DNA of 64,000 bases from Batkoa obscura (GCA_030770535.1 JASVEC010000001.1:806001-870000), one strand, 5' to 3'. Shown: positions 12,701-25,666, counted from the first letter of the stretch. Made by a program: numbers and translations. Notes: generated by a model from the sequence alone, not told the origin.

Positions 12701-13731
12701 GTATTTAAAAATCAATATTATAGAACGTATATTATATTATATAACCTTAAGTAGTTTATATGGTCCAGACGATAAAAAGGAATTAGTTAAAATCAAAACA
12801 AATATTGATTTCTTTTCGGTTGGTTTGTGTTTAGAAAGGACATTGATATGTGCTGTAAAGTCAACGGCCTTATCTACCACATTTAAAATTTATCAACCCA
12901 CTAATTCTAGTCCTAAAAAAGGAGCTAATGTCCCAAAATCCTTTTTTTCTACCTTTTCGACTTCTTCCAGTCAGTTAGTTGCTTTTTTTAAAGTAAGTTT
13001 TTAATTCAAAACGTACTTTTATTAATTTGTTTATTTTTATTATAGGAGTTTTATATTCCTAGTGAAGCTTTCAATGTCTATTTTTTAAAGAGTAAAATAT
13101 GTGTTGCTTGTACCCGCGGGTTTGAAGTGTTGGATTTCAATCTTAATCCACAAAGTAAACTATGATAATGATTATATTTAAATACATAACATTAATTATT
13201 TTTAGGTCTATTAGATCCTTCAGATGAAAACTTAAATTTTGTAATTAATCGAGGAGAAACAGTTAAGCCTATTGCATTTTATAGGATTAAAGATGGTTCT
13301 TTTTTTGTTTGCTTTGATGGTAAATAATAATATTGTTCATTTTAGTTAGATTAAACAAAATAATTTAAATAGAATTCGGGTTCCATATTGACAGAGCAGG
13401 TAAATTAGATACGAATGGACAAGTAATTAATTGGTATGGTGCACCCAAATCCTTTGCTTTGTGCTATCCATTTTTGATGGCCTTTTCAAACTGTTTTATT
13501 GAGGTATGGAACTTGGAGAATTTTCAATTAGAACAAACGATATTATCCAACTCAATCAAAGCTTTAAGAACTAAAAGTGACGCTATTCACTATTTAGAAA
13601 ACCATGATACTTATCAATTAAATGGATTGCTTCTAAATAAAACAAACCCTTCTTATTTGGCTTTTAGAAAAGGCCTTAGATCGCAAAGAGTTAATAAAAG
13701 GAGAGGGATTGTTGGTAAAGATGCCCTTTAA
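9725..13731 (+). CDS. Rho1 guanine nucleotide exchange factor, DEP-DH-PH-CNH (Rom2/Rgf type)
   Basis: This protein activates Rho1 at the plasma membrane in the cell wall integrity pathway. Thirteen exons (9725-10295, 10355-10635, 10680-11030, 11076-11207, 11256-11552, 11605-11874, 11926-12102, 12157-12469, 12523-12669, 12724-12992, 13046-13154, 13206-13319, 13373-13731) give 1129 residues. In order: ~200 disordered Ser/Asn/Lys-rich residues; a DEP domain near 270-335; the fungal signature CYSPTC..CYSISCPRK at ~358; a DH domain at ~400-630 with the conserved helix LPIQSFLARPTTRLGRYPLLLEA; a PH domain at ~640-760; and a CNH domain at ~785-1110. The twelve introns are 44-59 bp. The domain order and the Cys signature match yeast Rom1/Rom2 and S. 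pombe Rgf proteins. Confidence 0.93.
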
Positions 13732-14090
13732 TTCAAATTTAATCATATCCCAAAATACTCACTCTATCTTTTTCTTCTCCTTTTCTTCTCCTTTTCTTTC
13801 CGTCTTAATTTTCACAAACTTAATTTAATAAATAGTGTTTTTAAATAGCGACTGTTAAAGTTTAATATTATTGCCATTAAATGAGCTTGAGTAATAAAGT
13901 ACAAGTAAGTATTAGCTGTTTAAAATTTATAAAATAGTTACAAATTAATAAATTTAAAGCTTATTCTCAATATTTACTCGAATTTTAAATTAAGATCAAA
14001 ACAGAGCCTTATGATTGGCCTGTCACTAAAGACCAATAAAAATTTAAGGGATAATTTTGTGCAGCTTTGAATTAACTTTTTTTAACAAAA
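13732..14090. other. MCM7 promoter / 5' leader region
   Basis: This spacer between tandem plus-strand genes begins with a CT-rich stretch (13760-13805). It includes a possible spliced upstream ORF of 22 codons: ATG at 13881, GTAAGT at 13905, acceptor near 13994, stop at 14037-14039, about 50 bp before the MCM7 ATG. Whether the region is transcribed as a leader cannot be read from the sequence. Confidence 0.35.
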
Positions 14091-16552
14091 ATGTCCAAGC
14101 TTGCAACGCTTCAAGTAAACGTAAAATATGATGAAGAATTAGGTATATTAAACTAAAGAATAGTCAATAAAGATACTCTCGTTTACTTTTAATTTTTAGA
14201 TTTAATTTCAAATTTTTTGGAAAAATGCCAAGTTAATGGTACTTCTAAATTTAAACCTTTGTTAGTAAGTCACTACTAGTAATCTCATTTGCGTTTATTA
14301 ATTGTTTTATAGCAAAAAGTAGCCGACCGCGAGTTGGACCAAATAATTGTAGAATTAGACGATATAGCTAAAGTAAATCACAAACCACTTTAATTAAACT
14401 TAAAACTCACCTTAACTTTTAGTTTGAAAACAGTGAATATGGGTTAGCCAAGAGGATAACCGACAATGCCAAGACTTATTTAGAACTTTTTTCCTACATC
14501 TTTGATTCTGTTTTACCTATACCATCTAGAGTACTGAATGTCAAAGATGATGTAGTTGATGTCATCATGGCTCAGCGTCAGCAAAGAGGTGCTGAATCTG
14601 ATGGGAATGGTGATACCGACGCTCAGGAAAATCCTGCATTTCCACCACTTTTAACTAGAAGATTGTAACTAAATTTAAAATTTATTAATCATTTCTAATA
14701 CTTCTTAGTACCGTAGCGTTTAAACCACTATCAAGTAAAAAAAGCTTAGCTGTTCGTGAGCTTAAAGCACCTCACGTTGGTAAGCTGCTAACCGTTCGTG
14801 GTATTGTTACTAGAGTTACGGATGTTAAGCCTTTGTTGGTCGTAAACGCTTACAGCTGTGAACAGTGTGGTTGCGAGATCTTCCAAGAAGTTAAAAGTAA
14901 GACGTTTAACCCATTGATTGAGTGCCCTTCAGAAGGATGTAAAAAAAACAATCGAAGGGGTAAGCTTCAAATGCAAACTAGATCCTCAAAGTTTTTGAAG
15001 TTCCAAGAAGCTAAGATACAAGAGATGGTAGATTTTAAAAACTTAATTTGAAAATCTAATATTAATAATCATTTAGGCTGATCAAGTTCCTGTTGGACAT
15101 ACTCCAAGATATACTACTATTCATCTTTATGAAGAACTCACTAGAAGTATGAATCCAGGTGATATTGTTGACGTATCTGGAATATTTCTTACAACCCCAT
15201 TTAGTGGATTTAAGGCTTTAAGAGCCGGTTTATTAACGGATACTTTCTTACAAGCTCAATTTGTATATCAACATAAGAATCGAGCAGAAAATAATATTGA
15301 TGAAGCAACGCTTGAAAAAGTGGAAGAGCTTAAACAAGAGCCATTAATCTATGACATGCTTGCTAGAAGTATAGCACCTGAAATTTATGGTCATGAGGAT
15401 GTTAAAAAAGCTCTCCTTTTACTTTTAGTAGGTGGAGGTACAAAAACAACTGATGATGGGATGAAGATTCGTGGTGATATCAATATTTGTCTTATGGGTG
15501 ATCCTGGTGTGGCTAAATCTCAGCTGTTGAAGTTTATTACAAAAATTTCACCAAGAGCTGTGTATACCACTGGTAGAGGGTCTTCTGGGGTTGGTTTAAC
15601 TGCAGCAGTAATGCGCGATCCAATTACTGAAGAACTTGTATTGGAAGGGGGAGCTTTAGTTTTAGCAGATAATGGTATCTGTTGTATTGATGAGTTTGAT
15701 AAAATGGATGAAAATGATCGTACAGCTATTCATGAAGTTATGGAACAACAAACAATCAGTATCTCTAAAGCAGGTATCAATACCACTTTGAATGCACGTA
15801 CCTCTATCCTTGCTGCTGCTAATCCAGCGTTTGGACGTTATAATATTCATCGTTCTATAACAGATAATATTAATTTACCAGCTGCTCTTTTGTCTCGTTT
15901 TGATATGATCTTTTTGTTACTTGATTTACCTTCGTTTGAATTAGATAGGAATTTGGCACAGCATGTAACCCAAGTACATATGAATAATGCCATCCCAAAT
16001 ACAGAAAACGAGTATCTTTCACCAGAGGTATTACGCAATTATATCACTCAAGCTAAGAATGTCAATTGTAGCATCCCAACAAATGTAGCTGATGAGATTG
16101 TTAGTAACTATGTATTAATGAGAGAGAAATCAGAAAATACTAATGATAAGAATAATAATATCATCACTGCACGTGGTTTATTAGCAATTATTCGTTTATC
16201 TTTAGCACTTGCAAGGCTTCACTTTAGAGAAAGTGTAGAAAAGGGAGATGTAATTGAAGCCATACGTCTGATCACAGTAACCAAAGCAGGCCTTGAAGAG
16301 TCACTCAATTCTCAACGTGGATCATACAACAAAAATAAGAATAAGGATAGCCAAATTTTTGGAATTATTCGTCGTATGTTTATGGATAACAATCAAGATG
16401 GTATCAACAAGTTGAGGATTAAAAATATCTCTGATAAGGTCACTACAAACGGATTTACAATCCAAGAGTTGAATCATTGCCTTATATTGTATAAGGAAAA
16501 GAATGTATGGACTATGACAGATAATGATACAAAGCTTGCTATGATTAATTAA
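14091..16552 (+). CDS. MCM7: MCM7, replicative helicase subunit
   Basis: MCM7 pairs with MCM4 and MCM3 in the MCM2-7 helicase ring. Six exons (14091-14142, 14200-14264, 14313-14372, 14423-14664, 14709-15027, 15077-16552) give 737 residues, normal for MCM7. The N-terminus, [20 protein letters not shown], matches the MCM7 opening helix. A zinc site, CEQCG...CPSEGC, lies in the N-terminal domain. Walker A (GDPGVAKSQ) is at 387, Walker B (CCIDEFDKM) near 451 and the arginine finger SRFD at 520. A C-terminal winged helix follows. This is the second MCM gene in the window, 7.3 kb from the start of MCM2 with only the Rho GEF between them. Confidence 0.95.
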
Positions 16553-16974
16553 AAAATATTTTTATTGAAATTTATTCTTTAAACGAGTAGTAACTAGGTT
16601 TTGTAGTTTGATTAAGGTAGCAGTATTTCAATAAAGATTAAGTTATGTCTTTACTAAGTTGATTTAATTTCCTAAACCCGTTTTATTATCTTGAAATTTT
16701 TTTATTTGGTATTGACTAAATCCCTATTATTTGAATTATAAAATATTAAATAAAGTAGTTTTTGGATGAAATGTTCTTCAATAATACAGCTTATGAAATA
16801 ATATACACTTTGAAAGTAAATTATGGTTAAAAATCGAGAATAATAATAATATAATTTAATAATTAAAAAAGGTGGACAAATTTATCAACCTGATCGAATA
16901 AAAGTCAAAGAATCCCAACAAAAAAACTATATGATACATATTTAACTCTAAAGCCAAAGGAGAAAAGAGGCTCT
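16553..16974. other. Convergent spacer MCM7 / Spo7
   Basis: This AT-rich spacer lies between converging stop codons. No gene or repeat was recognised. Confidence 0.5.
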
Positions 16975-17695
16975 TTATGTCTTTGTTTTAGGCTTCGTTG
17001 TCGAACTAACACCCGCCTTCTTTTGATAAGCGGTTCGAAATTTATCTAAACCAAGTTGAAACCGATTTCTAAACGTAATTTGCTCCTTCGATAATTTCGA
17101 ATCATGATTTGTATTTAATACCTTTAGTTCCTTTTCTTTTTTATGAAATTGAATTTTATAGTTTGCTAACACTCGATTAATCCGTGAAACGAATCTGAAT
17201 CATAAATAAAGTGGAATGCTTTTAAAAATAATTAAGGTTACCTTTTAGACTGCCAAATATTTTCACTACTAAGCAACAATAAAAACACGGATAATAAAAT
17301 AAACAACATAAACTTATTTGTTGAGATCCAAAAGGGATCCTATAAGACAATTTTTAAATACTAATTTAAATCAATCATCCAAAAACCTTTACCTTCAAGT
17401 TACTAAAATTGATCAACCATAAAAAATAGCCAATAAGGAAAGAAAGGGCGAATAACATAGCTAAAAATTATTTTGTAAATAAATTTAGCTCAATATGTCA
17501 TTAATAGTCCCTACCATAATACTGCCTCTGTCGAAACTTAAATAATTTTAAACTATATTTAAGCCTTTCTTCAAAAATAATAAAATCTCTATAAGCTACA
17601 ATGTTATCTTTTAAATTTATTTTTGCTTGCCCAGTATCTTCTTTCCCTCCTCCTTTGGACTCCTTTTTAACTTGGCTCCCTTTTTCTGGTTCCAT
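16975..17695 (-). CDS. SPO7: Spo7-like regulatory subunit of the Nem1 lipin phosphatase
   Basis: Spo7 (CNEP1R1 in animals) anchors the phosphatase Nem1 in the nuclear/ER membrane, where it activates lipin. Four short exons (17695-17515, 17460-17393, 17339-17242, 17194-16975) give 188 residues. The motif VAYRDFIIFEERLKYSLKLF matches the Spo7 'yRnLLiLEe.LR' helix, followed by two membrane segments (MLFALSFLIGYFLWLI and FMLFILLSVFLLLL). Then comes RFVSRINRVLANYKIQFHKK, matching the family's post-membrane segment in yeast Spo7 and human CNEP1R1 (TVLAEYN). A Lys-rich tail follows. No single exon is diagnostic, so the call depends on the splices, all GT-AG and in frame. Confidence 0.8.
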
Positions 17696-19340
17696 TATTT
17701 CTCCTTTATTGTTAATTTTTTATAAATCTAACTTTTAAATTAAAAACAAACTTGCTGGTTTAAGAATTAAAAAATTTGAATTTCAAAATTCAATTTTACC
17801 TGCTTATTTGACTCAATTTTTTTTGGAAACACGTGCTTGAAACTTAAGTTGAGATAGGACTTTAAAGATATTATGAGGCTAAAAGCGATATTAAGAAATA
17901 AAAACATTCGAAAGAACAGTAAAGGTTGAATTATTTGGGCGCTGTCTGTTCCTTATTGTATCAGTATTAATGCATAGCTGGATCGATTTAAATCCAAAAT
18001 TTAATATTTTGCGATTTTATTATATCGAAAAGGCAGTAAAATAATATTAAACATGAAATAATAATAATATTTGTAAATAATTTTGGAACCACACAGAAAT
18101 GTTTTTTGTATGTATCTAATAAATAGTCTTTTGCAGCTTTATGTTGCATAGGAAATAAACAAAATAATGTAATCAAAAGGTATTTCGGTACAGATATTAT
18201 AAAATTTGGGCTTAAAGTAAACTATAAATTTTTATCTATTCAATAAAGCTCTTTAATCTAGGATGTACAAAAGTTTAATGAAATAGTCTTACCTCATATT
18301 CGTTGTATTACGCTTTTATTAAATTAATTTTATTTTGGCTGAATTTTGCAGTATTATTGCTATATCATCAACTCTTTTATAACCAAATTCTTTAATTTAT
18401 AAATTTTATATAGCTATTAAATCAACTGTTAATACAGTTTCACATTATATAGTAATAACAGAGTAAAGGATTTTTTTAAATAATTTTTATTTATTCAATT
18501 TTAAAAATATAAATATTGATTGGTTTCTCCAGTGTATTAATAAAATACAATTTTATTTTATTTGTCTTTTAGCTTAAAATTAAAGTTATAAACCAATAAT
18601 TCCATAGCTAAGTAAAGTTCCACCTAACCCAAGCTATATCAATACTATTTAACAATTGTAAGATAAGTGGTATTACTTCCCACTTATACATACCTTTGGA
18701 GCTATTAAAAAGAGTATAAGTTCTTTATGAAGTTGTAACTTGCTATTTTTAGCAATCCATTGTTCTTGTTTAAATTCATTAAGCTCTTTCCAATAATTGA
18801 GATTATTTTAAAGACAACTTTGTACTAATGTTAACAACCGTCTACATAAAAATGATATGTGAGTGTATTTTTTTGGTTAAGAATTTTACTAACAATTTTT
18901 CCACTCAAATAGCGCTTAAAAGATGGAAAAAGTGATGAAGTTAAAAAAAAACACCCCCATATCTTATCAACTCATCATTTTTTTAATGAGCTTATTTTTT
19001 AAATCCGTATACTTACTAATAGCACTTTTATAATAGTATTTTTAGCATGTGGGAATAATCTTTTACTTAAAAAGCATAATTTAAACAGCTTTTTTTCATT
19101 CAAATACCTGAAAACCTGGTCTAGCACTATAGTTGGTAAATCTGTGAGTTTTTCCACCATCTTAAAAAATAAAAATAAAAGATTTTTCTACTGCAATTTG
19201 TTTTTTTATTACTTTTGAAAATGCTAACCTTGAATTTTTTAGCCAATTAAATGCTAACTTTTTAAAGTTGATTTTTAGTGGCTAAGCATTTTTTAATCAA
19301 ACTTTTCTATCAAGAGAATTCCAATATCAAACTCAAATTA
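17696..19340. other. Divergent intergenic region Spo7 / FANCD2
   Basis: This 1.6-kb AT-rich region between divergent starts carries one hairpin MITE at 18858-18959. Open frames (for example 17988-18176 on the minus strand) look like chance. No promoter motif stands out. Confidence 0.5.
18858..18959 (-). mobile_element. Hairpin MITE, copy 3
   Basis: This full-length copy is flanked by TA on both sides. The T tract after its first bases on the minus strand is one base longer than in most copies, so the shared open frame is not kept. Confidence 0.9.
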
Positions 19341-22300
19341 ATGGAAAGCATATTAAATGAATGTGGAATAAAAATAGATAAGGAGGGTATATCGATAGGC
19401 AAGATTCTATGAATTTTTGTAATTATAAACTAAAGGTTCTGTAGGTCTGGATTTCGTGTTTGTTAAACAAAAGTTAAAGAACTACTTCGAAAATAATGAA
19501 GATAAAGTCTCTGAGTTTATTTCCGATTTATCAACTTATATCGATGAGGATTTAAGATTATTAAAATGTATGTATCCAATTGTAGGTTATAAAGAGGAAG
19601 TCAGTTTAAAGTAATTGGAAATCCCATATTTGAAAGATAGTGTCTAATCTTTATTAGTGTATTTACCAAGAACGATTCATTGATCCAATTATTGTTGTCA
19701 ACATCCATCTTACAAGGTGAATTGCTTCCCTTGTTATTAGGAAAATTAGCTGAGATGTGTAACGTTGAGGGAAAGTAATAATTATTTTATTTGTTCAATA
19801 GTTAATATAATTGTAGTATTAATATAGATTTAGTAAAAAGTATTATAAATCAATTTCGTTGGTTAGATCAATTAAATGAGCCTCGAGATTTATTAGAACA
19901 ATTAGTATCTGTAAGTATAACATTTTTATGATTTACCAGTTTGTTAATGTAATTTAGTTAGTTGAAATATGTCCACTTAAAATTCAATATGAAATTATTC
20001 AAATATTACCAGAAATTTTTATTGATATAGATCAAACAGTAAGGATTTAGCTTATAAATAAAATAACATATTAATTTTCATAGGATTTATTAGAAAGATT
20101 AACATCACTCGCTTCAAAAAATAGCGATCTATTTGTCCCAGTAATTGAATGTTTGGGAGCATTAAATATACCAACTGATGATTTGGTAATTCAATTCAAT
20201 ACAAATTAGTTTAGCGCTAATCATTACTAGGATTATACAGTTGAACTTGTAATTGGTAGATTAAATTCAATTGATATAGAAAATTTAGCAACAGCCGTTC
20301 AATTTTTATTAACGAGTTCAAATGAGGAAAATCTATTAAAGATGTTACAAAGCATCAGAGAAAAAATTAAGATCGATCAAATATTAAAGTTTCAAATCAA
20401 TAAAAGCAATATGGAAACAAGTAATCTTAATAGAGTTGATAATAAAGCAAATAAATCACAATCCTGTTCAATGATTTTAGATACAATTAATTCTTCCCTA
20501 CTAATTAACAACCAATTAAAGAATTCTTGGATAAAAACAATTGAATCTATTCATAAACAACATTCAATTTATATATTAGATATATTGGCCTTAGGAATGA
20601 TGCATTCGATTCCAGCAATGAAAAAAAAAGTAAAAGAAGTTATTAAATCAAAAGTATCAACTGGAGTAATAACATCTACTTTAATTCAAGAAACAATAGA
20701 AAATTACCTTCAATTAACACAAAAAAGCACGATCGATTTTCTTTCAATAGCCGAATATTTAAATAGAGAAGCAAAAATAGATCACCACCTTGGGGATATG
20801 TCCGTCAAATTATATACATTGATATTTTTACATTCAGATGTATTTTTTCGACAAGAAACAGTTGGCTCAATAATTACACATATAGGCTCTGGTAACAAAT
20901 GGGAAATTGATTATGCCTTAGAAGCTTTAGATAAAATAACAAAGGAAGATAGTATTGGGTTAAGTCAATTTTTGATATTTGTTCAAGGTATATTAGATTA
21001 TTTAGATAAATTATCTTTATCTCAAATAGCCAAATTATTTGAAATTTACGCTTCATTATCCATGGTTGAAAAAGCAGATATGAGTGAAGGTGTTTTTTAT
21101 AATGAACTAAATATAGTTATACGTAAACAATTAACTCATCCATCCGAAAAATATAAAGTTATTGGTATAACAGCCTGTATTTCAATGATTAAACAAATGA
21201 ATAAATTATATAAAAATGAATTAGAAAATTCAACATTACCAGGGTCTAGTAAAAATACAATGGATTCAAAAAACTATCCAATTTACTTAAGAGTTATTTC
21301 CATACTACAATTAATACAAACTGTATGTCCAAAATATCACTCTTCTCTATCTTTGACTTGTAATCAATTAGCAGAAATTATAATATCACAAGAATTACAT
21401 ATTAATATAGTAGAATGGTTATTTGATAATTTTGCTATTACATTTTGTGATTTATTTTTATTTGTTAAAAGTGATGATACTAATAAATTTACCTTAATGC
21501 CAACATGGCCCAAATCATTTAATATAGTGGTATGGGATGATTTAAATGAAACAGAAGGGGATTTAGCTATTAATATCTTACCAACAGTAATAAGTTACTA
21601 TTATAATTCCCGTGAAAGTATTCATCCAGATTTAGTATGTTCTTTGTTTAAATTGTATCAGGCATGTGAATATTATTTAAAAAAAAAATTAGATGAAATT
21701 GGTAGCTTATTACTATGTGGTATATTAATGTTTAATAAAGAGAATTTGGATGATATTATGTATACGGGCGAAACTGGGTTAGTCGATTGCCTTACTATTA
21801 GTTTGATTATTGCTTCGAATTGGTATAGGGAACTTATCAATGCTTTTTGCCAATTTTCAGATTCTTTTATTCAATCCAAAATCAAAGAAAGGTTATCGGG
21901 TTTAGTTGCATTGGAAGATACATTAAGTAAATTTATGTTAAATAAGCAACATTTAACGTATACGGGATCTTTTTTAGAGTATAATAATTCAAAACAAAAT
22001 TTACATAATATATCCCCAATTGAAGCTAGAAAGTTTTTACATCCCTTGGATTTTCAAATTACAAAGTTTATATTTCCAAAAGAACTACCAAAAAATCTAG
22101 AAGAATATCCACAATTACAATTAGGAAAAGAAGAGTGTAATTGTATTTTAGACAACTTTAAAATTAAATTACAACAAAGTTTTTCTGAATCAGAATTAAA
22201 CTTTAATACAAATTTTAAAATAAATTATGAAGAGATGTTATCAATCATAAATGGATTATGTAATTATCTTAAATTAATTGTATACACTTTAAGTATTGAA

Positions 22301-23685
22301 GGTGAAATTGAAGACAATGAAGAAATATCATTAAGTTTAGATTGTTTACAAATATTAAAAGAACAAAGTCATTTATTTAAAAAAGAAAGCAAAACAATTA
22401 ACTTAAAAATATATCAAGAATTATCAAGTTTAACAAAATATACAATGAATTTCAATCTATCATTAAAAATACAAAAGTTATTATCTATTATATATAAAGA
22501 AAACCCAAATCAATTTAAAAAGAATAATCAAATATTTGATTACATTAAACAAATAAATTCAAAGAAATTGGGTACTAGATATTCTGTTAAAAATAAGGAA
22601 GCTTTAATTTATTTATTAAAAGAAGAATTTTATTATTCAGAGAATCGATTAGAAATACTAAAACATTATTTGAATAATTTGTTAGAACCCGTAACACAAG
22701 ACAATACCGAATTAATAGAAGCCAATTTCCCTAATTTTAATATTGCTATGCTGCCAATCTATTATAAAATCATTTCCTCACAATTAGTAGAATTGACTAA
22801 CAGTATTCAAATTGAAGAAAATATTGAAGATCAAGGAATTATTAAATTTATAACAATCTTATTAGATTTATGGCATAAGTTAATTAACATAGCAACAAAA
22901 TATTCAGATCATACTCTTTTATTAACTACAATTCAATATGGACGACAATTTGTGGATAATTTTATTAAAACCATACTTCCGTTTTTGGATTATTATTTAC
23001 CCCATCATCGACAAAAGGTGTTATTTATACTAAAAAATACGCAATTGAGTACAAGGAAATTACAAGTAATTTTATTATTATTTAGATAGAAGATAAAGGT
23101 AGAAATTGATATGTTTTTTATTTATTTAGAATATATGTAATGAAATTAAAACCAAAGGAAAAGCCTTAGCATCAGCGGTCCCTTCGTGTAGAGCTAGTTT
23201 AGAAAAGCTAATACTACAAGTAAGAAAACTATTTAAAGAGCATAATGTATTAGATGCTTACGATATTGGTAAGTTTATAATATGTTTATACGTTTTAAAA
23301 GAATGTATAGTGATTGAATTGATATTTAGGTAATTTAAAACATCGTGCAATAGATGGAAATTTAATATCTTCTCAATATCAAAATGAAGATATTTTAAGT
23401 CAAAATGAAAGTTCAGTAGATGAAGAAGCGAGAATTAATGTATTGGTAAGTGAGATCTAAAATATTCTTTCAGCGATTATTAATTGTTTATATTTTTCAT
23501 ATTTTTATTTTTAGTCAAGTAAAAAGAAAAGAACTAGAGTACCGTTTGGTGATAAAAAAAGTAAGAAGAATAAAGAAGTTGAAGTGGAAAATGGAGTAAA
23601 CGAAGAGAGCGGAGAGAATGAAGAAAATGGTGATCAAAGTGGAGATAGCAGTAATATTGTTGGATTTTACGATGACGATGAATAG
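19341..23685 (+). CDS. FANCD2: FANCD2, Fanconi anaemia ID2-complex subunit
   Basis: FANCD2 pairs with FANCI, is monoubiquitinated and clamps DNA during interstrand-crosslink repair. Ten exons (19341-19386, 19445-19610, 19658-19774, 19817-19910, 19958-20038, 20084-20185, 20231-23065, 23130-23268, 23330-23445, 23515-23685) give 1288 residues. Matches to the human protein run along its length: INI..L..SII.QFRWLD, QSCSMILDTI...LKNSWIKTIE, FRQETVGSIITHIGSGN..E.D.ALEAL, ILDYLDKLSLSQIAKLF, and NLKHRA near the end. The lysine in VIRKQL (residue 501, codon 21125-21127) aligns with the human ubiquitinated Lys561. The C-terminus is acidic (GFYDDDE), like the human EDGE tail. Exon 2 reads through an internal GTATGT. 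Confidence 0.93.
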
Positions 23686-23940
23686 ATTAGTAAATTAATC
23701 GTATTTGAATGCTTAATAAAATTTGGAATGCCTAGTAAATTTTATTGCTTAATTTATATTATTTTCATGTTTGATTTCAATTTTACTTTAATATAAATAG
23801 TAGTATAGAAAAAATAAAAAATAAACATAAATATAAAAGAATATAAAATGAATACCAAAATAAAATCAAAAAACGATTTAATAAAAAAAGAAAGAGAAGG
23901 TGCTTAATTTTAGCTAAGAAAAATAGTTTTGGGTTTGAGT

Positions 23941-25227
23941 TTACAATTGAGCCAATTTTGATTTTTTAGTAACTAAAGCCACTACTACAGTAATATCATC
24001 CATTTTACCTCCTTTAAATCTATAGCCATGTTTTTCAGCTTCTTTACTAAATGGACTATCTTTATTTTTATCTTTAGCTCTAAGTCTAGCCTTTTTAACC
24101 AAAGAACCCGCAACTTTATTAGTATAACCTTTTAATAAGTCTTGATTTTTTTTACTAGCTAATAACAATTGATTTAAATTATCAGGTTCATTTGCTTTAA
24201 TCTCCATCTCGATATCATTTAAGAATAAATTATCAAATAAACCATCTGTACCAAATACAATCAAATCCCCATGTTCCAATTGAATTTTAGCTAATAAACC
24301 ATCTTTAGGTTGATTCAATATATGATTACCTTTATTTAATTCGGGTGGGATAATTGATAATTGATAAGGTGCATTAAAGTAATGAGTTGTTTCTTTAGCT
24401 TGGTATACTGATTTTCCATTTCTAATTACAATATAGCCAGAATCTCCTAAATTAATTGAACTTAAAATGGAAGTTTCGCTATCAATAACAGCCAGACAAG
24501 CGGTGCTACTACCTGCTTTCACTTTTCTTTCATTTTTTAGTTGTTTATAAGAATTATCCAAGATACTTAAGGGTTCCAGTTCGTTGATAATACCCATGTT
24601 TTGGCAATTAATTTGACATTTATTCATTAATTCCCACGCAAATTGAGAAGGGTCAACACCAACTTCAGACCAACCGCCAACACCATCAGCAATACCTAAA
24701 ACAATGATTAGTAACTAATATTAGAATAGCAGTTTCAATCATCTCCACTTACCTATGCAATACTTCTCGTGTACAATGCTAGTAAAGAATGCATCCTCCC
24801 CACAATCTGCTAAGCACCAAACAGGTAAATTGGCTCTGGGCCTTTTAGGTGCCCAAGCAGCCCCAATGGTAATATCACAAGGAGAGCTATTCTTTAAATC
24901 AGGTTTAATAGGATCTAATTCCTTCAATGTGACGATTGATAAAGTGGAATAACCAGCATATAAAGGTGGTGAAAACATGATAGCATTTTGATAAAACTTA
25001 GTACCAGTAGAAGAGGAAGAGGATTGGGACCATGGACCAGAAGAAGAGGAGGTGGAAAAGGACATGGATTGTCTTTTTATTGGAACACTTCGAGAGAGTG
25101 AGGTATAAGTGTTGGCCATTTTAATATTTTTTAAGATCAAGTTACTACTTTTGTAAGTAGGTGAAGCAAGTAAAGAAGATTGAGAAATACCATTTAATTT
25201 TAAACCATGTAAAGCCCAAGCTATCAT
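23941..25227 (-). CDS. PTC7: Mitochondrial PP2C-type phosphatase, PPTC7/Ptc7 family
   Basis: Ptc7 is a metal-dependent Ser/Thr phosphatase of the mitochondrial matrix that acts on coenzyme Q biosynthesis proteins. Two exons (25227-24753 and 24695-23941) with a 57-bp intron give 409 residues. The N-terminal ~70 residues are Ser-rich and basic (SRSVPIKRQSMSFSTSS), consistent with a presequence. The catalytic motifs are GIADGVGGW, DPSQFAWELM, GSSTACLAVID, NLGDSGYIVIRNG, HYFNAPYQLSI, FGTDGLFDNL and GGKMDDITVVVALV. The metal-ligand aspartates in ADGVGG, TDGLFD and DDIT are present. HYFN.P.QLSI is specific to the PPTC7 branch. The gene converges on FANCD2, with 255 bp between the stop codons. Confidence 0.92.
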
Positions 25228-25666
25228 GGTACTTAATAATTGTAATAATAAATCGAATTCCAGTTTGTAAAATAAAATCAGATGTTAACTTAGTTTTATT
25301 ATGGTTTGTTTATTTTTGATCAGGGATAGAATCTTCTTGAAAAAAGTGCAAAAATATTTCTTTGAAAATTACGATCCTGACTTTTTATCAGCTTTAATAG
25401 GGGTGAGTTTGCTATAAATTATGAGCTCACTCTACTTATTAATTGTATCAATTTAATTATCAACCAATGATAATTCATCCCTTATCCTTAGCTTATTTGT
25501 TCTTTTAAATAAATTTTAGTTTTCGTTAATAACTGGTAAAACTTAGGCTTATCTAATAACTGGCAAATTTAAAGCTTATATAATATGACAGAAATTTTAA
25601 AAGTTTAAATAATAAAACATAATTAAATAATAATAACAATCAAAAAATTAATAAATAAACATTGAT
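25228..25666. other. Ptc7 promoter / light-chain 3' region
   Basis: This spacer between two minus-strand genes is AT-rich, and I see nothing else in it. Confidence 0.5.

Noticed and set aside
17988-18176. Minus-strand frame of 62 codons in the Spo7-FANCD2 spacer
   Set aside because: Its composition is that of random AT-rich DNA, with no splice context or motif.
19568-19585. An 18-bp intron (GTATGT...TGTAG) in FANCD2
   Set aside because: It is far shorter than any other intron here, and the reading frame continues through it, so it is kept as coding sequence.
23066-23089. Ending FANCD2 at the in-frame stop at 23087-23089
   Set aside because: A GTAATT donor at 23066 and a TTTAG acceptor at 23129 restore a frame whose product (NLKHRA and acidic tail) matches the FANCD2 C-terminus.
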